Below the pieces are notes generated by a model. The model was not told the origin of the DNA and searched no databases. It saw only the letters and a list, made by a program, of their open reading frames with translations. From an uncultured bacterium (GTDB taxonomy: Bacteria > Planctomycetota > UBA1135 > GCA-002686595), in the NCBI GenBank assembly GCA_902826945.1, contig CADEGS010000046.1, forward strand, positions 1 through 13,993: a stretch of DNA of 13,993 nucleotides, in the 5' to 3' direction. Positions 5,794 through 13,993 of this stretch are shown piece after piece (position 1 is the stretch's first letter; each line of letters opens with the position of its first letter). The position numbers and the translations under genes were made by a program.

Positions 5794-7066
5794 ATGCGTC
5801 CGGATCTCCTGCGCCGCCCGCGCGGCTCGCTGTGGTTCGCCGGCGGCCTCCTCTGCGGCGTCCTGTGGGCGCTGTCGCTGACGCTCGCCTGGCGCGACCG
5901 CGACCTGGAGCTCCTGCGCCAGGTCGTGGGCCTGACCGAGGACGAGTGGATCGGCGAGGCGCGCCGCCCCGAGCTCGTGGACGACGCGCTGCGCGGCATG
6001 CTGGGCGGGCTCGACCGCTACTCCGCCTACTACGGCCCCGACGAGATCGCGCGCCTCGACCGCGAGACCTCCGGCACCTTCCGCGGCATCGGCGTCGTCT
6101 TCCTGCCGCCCGCGCAGGAGGGCGTCGTGCTCTTCCCGGTGCCCGGCGGCCCCGCGGCGCGCGCCGGGCTGCGCGTCGGCGACCGCATCCGGCGCGTGGA
6201 CGGGCTGGAGCTCGCCGCCCTGCCGGCGGGCGGGCTGCCGCACTACCTCCAGGGCTCGGGCCCCGAGCTCGCGCTCGACGTCGAGGGGCTCGACGGCGCG
6301 GCGCGCGCGCTGTCCGTCACGCCGGAGGTCGTGCTCGACCCGACCGTGCGCCACGCGCGCATCGTGGACGCGGCGAGCGGGGTCGGCTACCTGGCGGTGG
6401 TCTCCTTCTCGCACCGCACGGCGGAGGAGTTCGACCGCGCCGTGGCCGAGCTGCGCGGCGAGGGGCTGCGCGCGCTCGTCGTCGACCTGCGCCACAACCC
6501 CGGCGGGATCCTCGACGCGGCGGTCGAGCTCGCCAACCGGTTCGTGGCGGAGGGCGTGCTGGTCTCGACCGAGACGCGCCGCGGCTCGACGCCGATGGAG
6601 GCGGACCCCGCCAAGGCCGCGCTGGCGGGAATGCCGCTCGTGCTGCTCGTGGACGGCGGCTCGGCCAGCGCCAGCGAGGTGCTGGCGGGAGCGCTGCAGG
6701 ACCACGCCGCCGGCGTGCTCGTCGGCGAGGACACCTACGGCAAGGGCACGGTGCAGACGCTGACGCGCCTGGGCGAGGCGCGCGCGATCGTCAAGCTGAC
6801 CACCGCGCGCTACCTGACGCCGAGCGGCCGGCGCATCGAGCGCCACGAGGACGGCGACTCCGGCCTGGCGCCCGACGTGCAGGTGGCGCTGCCGGCCGAG
6901 CAGAAGGACGGCGTGCTGCGCTTCCTCGCCTCGTACTCGCCGCCCGCGGGCGCGCGCGCGGCGATCGAGGCCTGGGAGGAGAGCTCGGGCAAGAGCCTGC
7001 TCGGTGCGCCGCCGCCCGACCGCCAGCTCGAGGTGGCGGTGCGGCTCCTGAACGGCGAGGCGCCGG

Positions 7067-7086
<20 letters not shown>
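5794..7086 (+). CDS. C-terminal processing peptidase (S41A family, Ctp/Tsp-like)
   Basis: This is a serine protease that trims or degrades proteins from their C-terminus in the cell envelope. It has 430 residues from ATG 5794; the frame is open upstream, but this start gives a correct N-terminal membrane anchor (about 13-32). A PDZ domain spans about 95-180 (GIGVVFLP; AARAGLRVGDRIRRVDG). The protease core follows, with VVDLRHNPGG (229-238), GSASASE (289-295) and TYGKGTVQ (314-321). By alignment with E. coli Tsp, Ser292, Lys317 and Gln321 are the catalytic residues, all present. The C-terminal 60 residues are a short variable tail. Its 3' end overlaps tsaD by 20 bases, which suggests coupling. 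It is shorter than E. coli Tsp but normal for CtpA-type enzymes. Confidence 0.95.
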
Positions 7087-8110
<1,024 letters not shown>

Positions 8111-8144
8111 GCGCGCCGCGCTCCCCCGCCGCGCGCGGGCCTGC

Positions 8145-8150
8145 TATCCT
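8145..8150 (+). promoter_or_regulatory. -10 box TATCCT for the larB-carA unit
   Basis: TATCCT followed by CTTGCG, the same hexamer and near-identical flank as before the S41 protease gene. It ends 27 bases before the GTG, predicting a leader of about 20 bases. No -35 is visible. Confidence 0.6.
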
Positions 8151-8177
8151 CTTGCGCCTTTCTGGCGCGCCGCAGCC

Positions 8178-8939
8178 GTGGAACGAACTCGCATCCGAGA
8201 GCTCCTGGAGCAGGTCCAAGAGGGCCGCCTTTCGGTGCGGGACGGCGAGGAGCGGCTGGCGCGGCTGCCGATGATCGACCTCGGGCACACGCGCGTCGAC
8301 ACGCACCGCGGCCTGCGCTGCGGCTTCGGCGAGGTCGTCTTCGGCGCCGGCAAGCGGCCGCAGGAGCTCCTGGCGACGTCGCGCGCGATCCTGCGCGAGC
8401 ACGGGCGGCTGTTCGTGACGCGCGTCGGCGAGGAGGCGGCGGCGGCGCTCACGGCCGAGATCCCCGAGGCGCGCTACCACGCGGCGGCGCGCTCGGTCAC
8501 CGTCGGCTGCCCCGAGCGCGGCGCGGGCGTCGGGCGCGTGCTGGTCGTCACGGCCGGCACGAGCGACGCGCCGGCGGCCGAGGAGGCCGAGCTCACCGCG
8601 CGCATGCTCGGCGCGCGCACGGAGACGCTCCTCGACGTCGGCGTGGCCGGCGTGCACCGCCTGCTGGCCGAGGTCGAGCGCCTGCGCGCCGCGCGCGTGC
8701 TGGTCGTCGCGGCCGGCATGGAGGGCGCGCTGCCGAGCGTCGTCGGCGGGCTCGTTGCGCGGCCGGTGATCGCGCTGCCGACCTCGGTCGGCTACGGCGC
8801 CTCGCTGGGCGGCCTGGCGGCGCTGCTCGCGATGCTGAACTCCTGCGCCGCGGGCGTCACCGTGGTGAACATCGACAACGGCTTCGGCGCCGGCTACGCG
8901 GCGGCGCGCATCAACGAGCTGGGAGAGCGAGACGGATGA
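8178..8939 (+). CDS. larB: Pyridinium-3,5-biscarboxylic acid mononucleotide synthase (LarB)
   Basis: It carboxylates and hydrolyses nicotinic acid adenine dinucleotide, the first step to the nickel-pincer nucleotide cofactor of lactate racemase and related enzymes. There are 253 residues. The N-terminal helical part (1-45) precedes the PurE-like domain: GFGEVVFGAGKRPQE (49-63), TAGTSDAPAAEEAE (125-138), DVGVAGVHRLL (153-163), AGMEGALPSVVGGL (179-192), PTSVGYGA (201-208) and LNSCAAG...NIDNGFGAGY. Cys223 corresponds to the covalent Cys of the Lactobacillus enzyme. GTG 8178 gives the usual family start. The stop overlaps the carA start (ATGA), so the two are translationally coupled. larC, larE and any nickel-pincer enzyme are absent here and would have to be elsewhere. 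Identification is secure. Confidence 0.95.
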   Translation: MERTRIRELLEQVQEGRLSVRDGEERLARLPMIDLGHTRVDTHRGLRCGFGEVVFGAGKRPQELLATSRAILREHGRLFVTRVGEEAAAALTAEIPEARYHAAARSVTVGCPERGAGVGRVLVVTAGTSDAPAAEEAELTARMLGARTETLLDVGVAGVHRLLAEVERLRAARVLVVAAGMEGALPSVVGGLVARPVIALPTSVGYGASLGGLAALLAMLNSCAAGVTVVNIDNGFGAGYAAARINELGERDG

Positions 8940-10066
8940 GCGAGCGCGGGAGGGCCAGCCTGGCGCTGGAGAACGGCGTCGTGCTGCACGGGCGCGCGGC
9001 GGGCGCCGCGGGCGAGAGCGCCGGCGACCTCGTGTTCAACACCGCGATGAGCGGCTACCACGAGATCCTGACCGACCCCTCCTACGCCGGGCAGGTCGTG
9101 CTGATGACCTACCCCTTGATCGGCAACTACGGCGTGGCCGAGGAGGACGCGGAGAGCGGCGCGGCCTGGCCCGAGGCCTTCGTCGTGAAGGAGATGTCGT
9201 CGATCCCCTCGAGCCACCGCGCCACCTCGTCCTTGCCCGACTGGCTGGCCGCCAAGGGCGTGGTGGCGATCGAGGGCGTGGACACGCGCCGGCTGACGAA
9301 GCTCGTGCGCGAGGCCGGCACGCTGCGCTGCGTCGTCTCGACGGTGGACCACGACGCGGGCTCGCTCGTCGCCAAGGCGCGCGCGGCGCCCGCCACCGAC
9401 GGGCGCGACCTCGCCTCCGAGGTCTCCTGCCGCGAGCCCTACGCCTGGAGCGAGGGCTACCAGCCGAGCTACCCGCGCCGCATCCCCGCCGGCCCCAAGG
9501 CCCCGACGCGCATCGTCGCCTACGACTTCGGCATCAAGCGCAACATCCTGCGCAGCCTGGCGCACTGCGGCTTCGAGGTCGTCGTCGTGCCGGCCTGGAC
9601 GAGCGCCTCGGACGCGCTCGCGCACGACCCCGCCGGCATCTTCCTCTCGAACGGCCCCGGCGACCCGGCCGCGGTGCGCCGCGGGATCGACGCGGTCAGC
9701 GACCTGGTCGGCCAGCGCCCGATCTTCGGCATCTGCCTCGGCCACCAGATCCTCTCGATCGTGCTCGGCGCGAGGACGCACAAGATGCCGTTCGGCCACC
9801 ACGGCGCGAACCACCCCGTGCGCGACATCCTGACGAAGCGCGTCGAGATCACCTCGCAGAACCACTCCTTCGCCGTCGACCCCGCGTCGATGCCCGACAC
9901 GCTCGAGCTGACGCACGTCAACCTGAACGACCAGACGGTCGAGGGCATGCGGCACAAGGAGCTCCCGGTGTTCAGCATCCAGTACCACCCCGAGGCGGCG
10001 CCCGGCCCGCTCGACTCCTCGCACCTCTTCCACCGCTTCCGCGAGGCGATCGCGGCGCAAGGGTGA
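8936..10066 (+). CDS. carA: Carbamoyl-phosphate synthase small subunit (CarA)
   Basis: This glutaminase subunit releases ammonia from glutamine and channels it to CarB for carbamoyl phosphate, feeding pyrimidine and arginine synthesis. There are 376 residues, full length. The N-terminal CPSase small-chain domain shows FNTAMSGYHEILTDPSYAGQ and TYPLIGNYG. The class I glutamine amidotransferase domain (about 190-372) shows the oxyanion region SNGPGDP, nucleophile Cys267 in FGICLGHQ, and His351 and Glu353 in YHPEAAPGP, so the triad is complete. ATG 8936 overlaps the larB stop by four bases. carB does not follow; the next gene is convergent. No leader peptide or pyrimidine attenuator is visible, since the gene is internal to the unit. 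Identification is certain. Confidence 0.97.
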   Translation: MSERGRASLALENGVVLHGRAAGAAGESAGDLVFNTAMSGYHEILTDPSYAGQVVLMTYPLIGNYGVAEEDAESGAAWPEAFVVKEMSSIPSSHRATSSLPDWLAAKGVVAIEGVDTRRLTKLVREAGTLRCVVSTVDHDAGSLVAKARAAPATDGRDLASEVSCREPYAWSEGYQPSYPRRIPAGPKAPTRIVAYDFGIKRNILRSLAHCGFEVVVVPAWTSASDALAHDPAGIFLSNGPGDPAAVRRGIDAVSDLVGQRPIFGICLGHQILSIVLGARTHKMPFGHHGANHPVRDILTKRVEITSQNHSFAVDPASMPDTLELTHVNLNDQTVEGMRHKELPVFSIQYHPEAAPGPLDSSHLFHRFREAIAAQG

Positions 10067-10074
10067 CGGAGGCG

Positions 10075-10112
10075 GCGGCCGTGGCCAAGCGGCCGCGAGC
10101 TGCTCAGCTCGC
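10075..10112. terminator. Paired hairpins between convergent carA and the cupin gene
   Basis: GCGGCCG (10075-10081) pairs with CGGCCGC (10090-10096), and GCGAGCT (10095-10101) with AGCTCGC (10106-10112) around a 4-base loop; the two share two bases and so are alternatives or stacked. The cupin stop codon lies in the second. There is no T-tract. A bidirectional terminator role is likely from position, not proven. Confidence 0.4.
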
Positions 10113-10469
10113 GTCGCGGTGCACGGTGTCCGGCGAGAAGGCCGGCAGGCAGACGGCGACGTACTCGGCGCCGCCGGGCTCCGGCGTGCTGTAGCGCACC
10201 CACTCGCCCGGGCGCGTGACGACCGCCTGGCCGGCGCGCACGTCGAGCGCGCCGCCCTCGTGCTCGACGCGCAGCATCCCCGCCAGCACCAGCGTGACCT
10301 CCTCGAAGGCCGGGCGCTGGCCGGGCTCGACCCAGCCGGCGGGCGAGCGCATGCGCGCCACGCTGAGCGCGGCGTGCCCGGTGCGCACGCGGCCGACGTA
10401 CTCCTCGATGCGCTTGGGCTTGTTGCCGGCGGACTCGACGACGGCGGGGGCGGGGATCAGCTCGGGCAT
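10104..10469 (-). CDS. Small cupin-domain protein
   Basis: The protein has 121 residues from ATG 10469. Residues 35-110 form a single cupin barrel: PAFEEVTLVLAGMLRVEHEGG (53-73) is the first cupin motif and LDVRAGQAVVTRPGEWVRYS (75-94) the second, then AEYVAVCLPAFSPDTVHRD. The usual metal-binding His pair of motif 1 is replaced (FEEVT, with Glu), so metal binding or catalysis may differ. The N-terminal NKPKRIEEYVGRVRTGH is charged and probably conserved in close relatives. It lies 53 bases after the ABC exporter gene on the same strand, so it is likely in its operon; it ends convergent to carA. It may be a sugar- or ligand-binding protein or an isomerase; no specific function can be given. 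Confidence 0.8.
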   Translation of the reverse strand: MPELIPAPAVVESAGNKPKRIEEYVGRVRTGHAALSVARMRSPAGWVEPGQRPAFEEVTLVLAGMLRVEHEGGALDVRAGQAVVTRPGEWVRYSTPEPGGAEYVAVCLPAFSPDTVHRDAS

Positions 10470-10522
10470 GACGGGTCTCCGGGGTGGATCGGGCGCGCGA
10501 CCGTCGGGGCCGCTCGCAGGGC

Positions 10523-12292
10523 TCAGGCCAGGCGCGCGTCGGTCAGGGCGATCGCCTCGCGCGGGCCGCAGGCGACGACGCGGCCCTGCTCGAGGCTCAG
10601 CACGAGGTCGGCGCGGCGCAGGAGCGTCGGCCGGTGGGCGATCACGATCATCGTGACCTCGCCGTGCAGCGTGGCCAGCGCGTCGAGGATCTGCGCCTCG
10701 TTGGCGGCGTCGAGCTGGCTCGTCGCCTCGTCGAGGATCAGGAGCTGCGGCCGCGTGAGCAGCGCGCGCGCGAGCGCGATGCGCTGGCGCTCGCCGCCGG
10801 AGAGGCGCGCGCCGCGGTCGCCGACCGGCGTCGCCAGGCCCTCGGGCAGGCGGCGCACGAAGTCCGCCGCGGCGGCGCGCCGCAGCGCGTCCCACAGCTC
10901 CTCCTCGCTCGCGTCGGGCGCCATCCAGCGCAGGTTGGCCTCGATCGAGTCGTGCAGCAGGAAGGTCTCCTGCGGCACGTAGGCGACCGCGCGCCGCCAG
11001 GCGAGCAGGCGGCCGCCGGCGAGCGGCTCGCCGTCGACGAGCAGCCGCCCCTCGTCGGGCACGAGGAGCCCCATCACGACGTCGACGAGCGTCGTCTTGC
11101 CCGCGCCCGAGGGGCCGATCACGGCCAGCGTGCGGCGCCGCGCGAGCGTCAGGTCCACGCCCTCGAGCGCCGCGCGGCCGCCCTCGTAGCGCACGCTCAC
11201 GCCTTCCAGGCGCAGCTCGCGCTCGAGCGCCAGCGGCGCGCCGGCGGCGCCCTGCGGCTCGGCCGCCGCCTCGAGCTCCTCGCAGATGCGCGTCGCCGAC
11301 ACGAGCGCCGGCAGCGCCTCGGAGGCGTTCGTGTAGCCCTGGTGCAGCTTCGAGAGCAGCGGCATCAGGCGCGCGAAGATGAACACGACGACGAGCAGCT
11401 CGGCCGTGCTCGTGCCCAGGCGCGCCGCCGAGACCCAGATCAAGGCCGCCAGCGCGACCGCGAGCAGCACCTGGTGCACGAGGTGCGCGTGCAGCGCGGC
11501 GCGCGCGTAGGCCAGGCGCTGCTCCTCGATGCGGTCGATGGCGCCGACGTAGGCCGCGTGGTGGCGGTCCTCCAGGCCGCGCGCCTTGATCGGCTTCAGG
11601 CCCTGCACGAACTCGGTCAGGAGCGAGAAGGCCTCGCGCTGCGCCTCGGTCATCGCCTCGCCCAGCGCGCGCGCGCGGCCGATCAGGGGCGCGCGCACGA
11701 GCTCGAGCGCCAGGCCGATCGCGACCGCGATCGCGGTCGTCGTGGGCGAGATGCGCAGCGCCGCCGCGCCGTAGGCGAGCACCAGGAGGCCCGTCGCCAG
11801 GAAGTCGAGCGACTCCTTCGTGCCGACGCTGACGCGCGTGATGTCCTGCGCGATCGCGTGCACGAGGTCGGACAGGCGCCGGCGCACGAGGAAGCGCCAG
11901 CCGGCCTTGCCCAGCGCGCCGAAGGTGCGCCCGCGCATGCGGTTCACGAAGCCGAGCTGGATCTCGTTCAGGAGGATCCCGCTGCGCGTCATCAGGAACG
12001 AGCGCAGCGCGACCAGCACGACGAAGGCGACCAGCACGCTCGAGAGCGTCATCGGCGCGCCGACGGCGTCGAAGGCCCGGCGCACGAAGCGCGCGACGCC
12101 GCGCGTCGCCGCTCCCCCGCCGCCGCCGTCGTTCACGAGCAGGAGGAACGGCACGAGCAGCACGAGCCCCACGCCCTCCATCAGCCCTTGCAGGACGAGC
12201 AGCGCGCACACGCTCGCCGCCTTGCGCGGCCGGAAGCGGGCCAGCGCCCCGAGGAACGCGACCAGGGGCTCGGCGAGGCGTCGCAGGGACAT
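10523..12292 (-). CDS. ABC exporter, membrane and ATPase domains fused
   Basis: This is a 589-residue half-transporter of the MsbA/lipid-exporter type (type IV ABC fold, works as a dimer). The membrane domain has hydrophobic segments near 28-53, 82-100, 163-178, 184-201, 272-290 and 296-312. The ATPase domain has Walker A GPSGAGKTT (393-401), Q-loop Gln441 in YVPQETFL, signature LSGGERQR (498-505), Walker B LLILDE (517-522) and switch His553 in IAHRP. All are intact. I choose ATG 12292: it has GGGAG about 8 bases upstream, whereas ATG 12325 directly abuts a TACCTT -10 box and would precede the transcript start. The cargo is unknown; lipids, polysaccharide or a peptide are possible. The cupin gene follows at 53 bases. 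It is divergent from the helicase gene. Confidence 0.93.
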   Translation of the reverse strand: MSLRRLAEPLVAFLGALARFRPRKAASVCALLVLQGLMEGVGLVLLVPFLLLVNDGGGGGAATRGVARFVRRAFDAVGAPMTLSSVLVAFVVLVALRSFLMTRSGILLNEIQLGFVNRMRGRTFGALGKAGWRFLVRRRLSDLVHAIAQDITRVSVGTKESLDFLATGLLVLAYGAAALRISPTTTAIAVAIGLALELVRAPLIGRARALGEAMTEAQREAFSLLTEFVQGLKPIKARGLEDRHHAAYVGAIDRIEEQRLAYARAALHAHLVHQVLLAVALAALIWVSAARLGTSTAELLVVVFIFARLMPLLSKLHQGYTNASEALPALVSATRICEELEAAAEPQGAAGAPLALERELRLEGVSVRYEGGRAALEGVDLTLARRRTLAVIGPSGAGKTTLVDVVMGLLVPDEGRLLVDGEPLAGGRLLAWRRAVAYVPQETFLLHDSIEANLRWMAPDASEEELWDALRRAAAADFVRRLPEGLATPVGDRGARLSGGERQRIALARALLTRPQLLILDEATSQLDAANEAQILDALATLHGEVTMIVIAHRPTLLRRADLVLSLEQGRVVACGPREAIALTDARLA

Positions 12293-12326
12293 GGGAAGCG
12301 CTCCCGCCGGCGCGCGGCGGGCCATG

Positions 12327-12332
12327 AAGGTA
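12327..12332 (-). promoter_or_regulatory. -10 box TACCTT for the ABC exporter-cupin unit
   Basis: TACCTT on the minus strand lies 34 bases before ATG 12292 and one base before the alternative ATG 12325. Its position is a reason to prefer the later start. It belongs to the TAnnnT series seen through the window. Confidence 0.5.
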
Positions 12333-12362
12333 GACGAGGCCGCCGGCCCTGGCGAGGCTCGC

Positions 12363-12440
12363 GCGCGGGAGCGCGGCCGCTCGCGCGCCGCGCGCTCCGG
12401 CGCACGGGCGCGCGCAGCGCGCGCGGACGCGAGCGCGCGG
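12363..12440. repeat. CpG-rich inverted repeats between the divergent ABC and helicase genes
   Basis: This stretch is almost purely G and C. An imperfect palindrome spans 12363-12388 (GAGCG and CGCTC arms, extended outward with one G-G mismatch), and CGCGCGC (12409-12415) faces GCGCGCG (12417-12423) around one base. It lies between two divergent promoters and may be an operator, a structured leader, or low-complexity DNA. Confidence 0.35.
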
Positions 12441-12468
12441 TTGTCCGGGCTGCGCGGGCCGCTACCCT
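12441..12468 (+). promoter_or_regulatory. Promoter for the UvrD-type helicase gene
   Basis: TTGTCC (12441-12446) as -35 and TACCCT (12463-12468) as -10, with 16 bases between them: the best complete sigma-70-like promoter in the window. The -10 ends 9 bases before the GTG at 12478, so the mRNA leader would be only a few bases. Confidence 0.6.
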
Positions 12469-12477
12469 GTGCGCCCC

Positions 12478-13993
12478 GTGCGCCGCCTCCTCGACGAGCT
12501 GAACCCCGAGCAACGCGCGGCCGTGGAGACGACCGAGGGCCCGCTGCTCGTGCTGGCCGGCGCGGGCACCGGCAAGACGCGCGTCATCACCTACCGCATC
12601 GCCTGGCTGCTCGAGCGCGGCGTGCCGCCCGAGAGCGTGCTGGCGGTGACCTTCACGAACCGCGCCGCGCGCGAGATGCGCGAGCGCGTGGCCGCGCTGG
12701 TCGGCAAGGAGCGCGCCAAGGCGCTCTTCGTCGGCACCTTCCACGCCTTCTGCCTGGAGGTCCTGCGCGAGCACGCCGCCACGATCGGCCTCTCGCCGCG
12801 CTTCACGATCAGCGACGACTCCGACCAGCTCGCGATCCTGCGCCGCGCGCTGCGCGAGATCCACGTCCAGGGCGCCGAGCTGCAGCCCGGCCAGGTGCAC
12901 GCGCGCATCTCGCTCTACAAGAACCGCGGCGTCGGGTCGCAGGCGCTGCTCGAGCAGAAGGGCGGCGACGAGGCCACCGAGCTCGTCGCGCGCGTGTGGG
13001 AGCGCTACGAGGCCGAGCTGCGCCGCACGCGCGCGCTCGACTTCGACGACATCCTGAACGAGGCGCTGCGGCTGCTGCGCACGAAGGGCGGGCCGCTGGA
13101 GGCGCTGCGGCGGCGCTTCCGCTACGTGCTCGTCGACGAGTACCAGGACACGAACGTCGTGCAGTACGAGATCGTGCGCGCGCTGGCGGGCGCGCACCGC
13201 AACCTGTGCGTCGTCGGCGACGACGACCAGTCGATCTACGGCTGGCGCGGCGCGGACGTGCGCAAGATCCTCGACTTCCCGCGCGACTTCCCCGAGGCCA
13301 AGGTGGTGACGCTCGAGCGCAACTACCGCTCGACCGAGCCGATCCTGGCGGCGGCGAACAAGGTCATCCGGAACAACCCCAAGCGCCACGAGAAGGCGCT
13401 GCGCTCGGAGGTCGGCCCGGGCGAGCCGGTGCTCCTGCTCGTGGCCGAGGACGAGACCGACGAGGCCGACCACGTCGCGCTCGACATCCACCAGCGCGTG
13501 CGCGAGCGGCGCGCGCAGTGGCGCGACTGCGCCGTGCTCTTCCGCACCGGGCCGCAGGCGCGCCCGATCGAGGCGCAGCTCCGCGCGCGCGGCGTGCCGT
13601 ACGTGCTGGTCGGCGGCAACTCGTTCTTCGACCGCAAGGAGATCCGCGACGTGCTGGCGTACGCGAAGCTCGTCCTCGCGCCCGACGACGACGCGGCGCT
13701 CTTGCGCGTCGCCAACGCGCCGCCGCGCGGGCTGGGCAAGGGCTCGCTCGAGCGCCTGCTGCGCCACGCCGCCGAGCGCGGCCTGTCCGCCTGCGACGCG
13801 CTGCTCGCGGCCGAGGAGGTCGAGGGCCTGAAGAGCGGCGTGGCGCTGGCCGCGCGCGAGCTCGGGCGCTCGCTCGAGAGCCTGCGCCGGCTCGAGGCGC
13901 CCGTCGGCCTGTTCCTCGAGACGCTGGTCCAGACCGTCGACTACCGCCGCGAGATCGAGCACGCCTACCCCGACGAGGCCACGCGCGCGTCGC
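12478..13993 (+). CDS. UvrD/PcrA-type superfamily 1 DNA helicase, 3' end missing
   Basis: This ATP-driven 3'-5' DNA helicase acts in repair and replication restart. About 505 residues are visible; the frame runs off the window end, where roughly 150-250 more residues are expected. It begins LLDELNPEQRAAV (4-16), the Q motif. Walker A is AGAGTGKT (27-34), motif Ia TFTNRAAREM (58-67), Walker B VDEYQDT (219-225), motif III GDDDQSIYGWRGAD (247-260) and motif IV LERNYRST (279-286). GTG 12478 is chosen because the Q motif starts at once; an in-frame GTG at 12469 abuts the -10 box. It is divergent from the ABC exporter. Whether it is UvrD, PcrA or Rep cannot be settled from this part. No nuclease or iron-sulphur motif is visible so far. 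Confidence 0.93.
   Translation, partial: MRRLLDELNPEQRAAVETTEGPLLVLAGAGTGKTRVITYRIAWLLERGVPPESVLAVTFTNRAAREMRERVAALVGKERAKALFVGTFHAFCLEVLREHAATIGLSPRFTISDDSDQLAILRRALREIHVQGAELQPGQVHARISLYKNRGVGSQALLEQKGGDEATELVARVWERYEAELRRTRALDFDDILNEALRLLRTKGGPLEALRRRFRYVLVDEYQDTNVVQYEIVRALAGAHRNLCVVGDDDQSIYGWRGADVRKILDFPRDFPEAKVVTLERNYRSTEPILAAANKVIRNNPKRHEKALRSEVGPGEPVLLLVAEDETDEADHVALDIHQRVRERRAQWRDCAVLFRTGPQARPIEAQLRARGVPYVLVGGNSFFDRKEIRDVLAYAKLVLAPDDDAALLRVANAPPRGLGKGSLERLLRHAAERGLSACDALLAAEEVEGLKSGVALAARELGRSLESLRRLEAPVGLFLETLVQTVDYRREIEHAYPDEATRAS

Noticed and set aside
12293..12325. Eleven-residue longer N-terminus for the ABC exporter
   Set aside because: ATG 12325 abuts the TACCTT box, so it would lie upstream of the expected transcript start; ATG 12292 has a Shine-Dalgarno.
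10484..12502. Long open frame (672 codons) on the plus strand opposite the ABC exporter
   Set aside because: The product is low-complexity Arg/Ala/His/Gln-rich, typical of an antisense frame of a GC-rich gene; the minus strand encodes a complete ABC transporter with every ATPase motif.
12181..13962. Long open frame (593 codons) on the minus strand opposite the helicase
   Set aside because: Low-complexity shadow; the plus strand carries all helicase motifs in order.

Overview
This is a chromosomal window of very high GC content (about 70% or more, apart from the first gene), dense with ordinary cellular genes. It shows no mobile element, no CRISPR array and no RNA gene that I can support. GTG starts are common, Shine-Dalgarno sequences are scarce, and several genes start only 6-10 bases after a TAnnnT -10 box. 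With the gene families present, this suggests a deep-branching environmental bacterium; Planctomycetota is my best guess, at low confidence and from general impression only.

Layout. 1-850: 3' part of an outer-membrane beta-barrel (porin-like) gene, closed by a clear hairpin terminator. 1045-1521: small DUF1499 protein. 1522-1643: intergenic segment with a purine/pyrimidine-biased imperfect repeat of about 10 bases. 1644-2932 (minus): a polytopic membrane protein followed by a zinc-ribbon membrane protein that has no normal start codon. 3124-3831 (plus): short-chain dehydrogenase/reductase (SDR). 3845-4824 (minus): a PTPS/QueD-family enzyme and GTP cyclohydrolase I (folE), overlapping by 85 bases. 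5018-5233 (plus): one-cluster ferredoxin, divergent from PTPS/QueD. 5321-5656: small DUF2203-like protein, followed by two terminator hairpins in tandem. 5794-8110: a C-terminal processing protease (S41) overlapping tsaD. 8178-10066: larB and carA, coupled by an ATGA overlap. 10104-12292 (minus): an ABC exporter followed by a cupin protein. 12478 to the window end: a UvrD/PcrA-type helicase, cut off by the window edge.

How genes may work together. FolE makes dihydroneopterin triphosphate from GTP and the PTPS/QueD enzyme acts on that product, so these two form one pathway unit (queuosine precursor or tetrahydropterin). The neighbouring SDR resembles sepiapterin reductases in layout, and the PTPS/QueD protein has features recalled from eukaryotic PTPS, so the three could be a bacterial tetrahydrobiopterin set; this is inference. 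LarB (first step of the nickel-pincer cofactor) is translationally coupled to CarA (glutaminase subunit of carbamoyl-phosphate synthetase), with no larC, larE or carB in view. The S41 protease-tsaD and ABC exporter-cupin pairs look like small operons.

I found no convincing undescribed system. The best leads are the pterin trio, the membrane/zinc-ribbon pair with its missing start codon, and the recurring TATCCT-type promoter box close to start codons.
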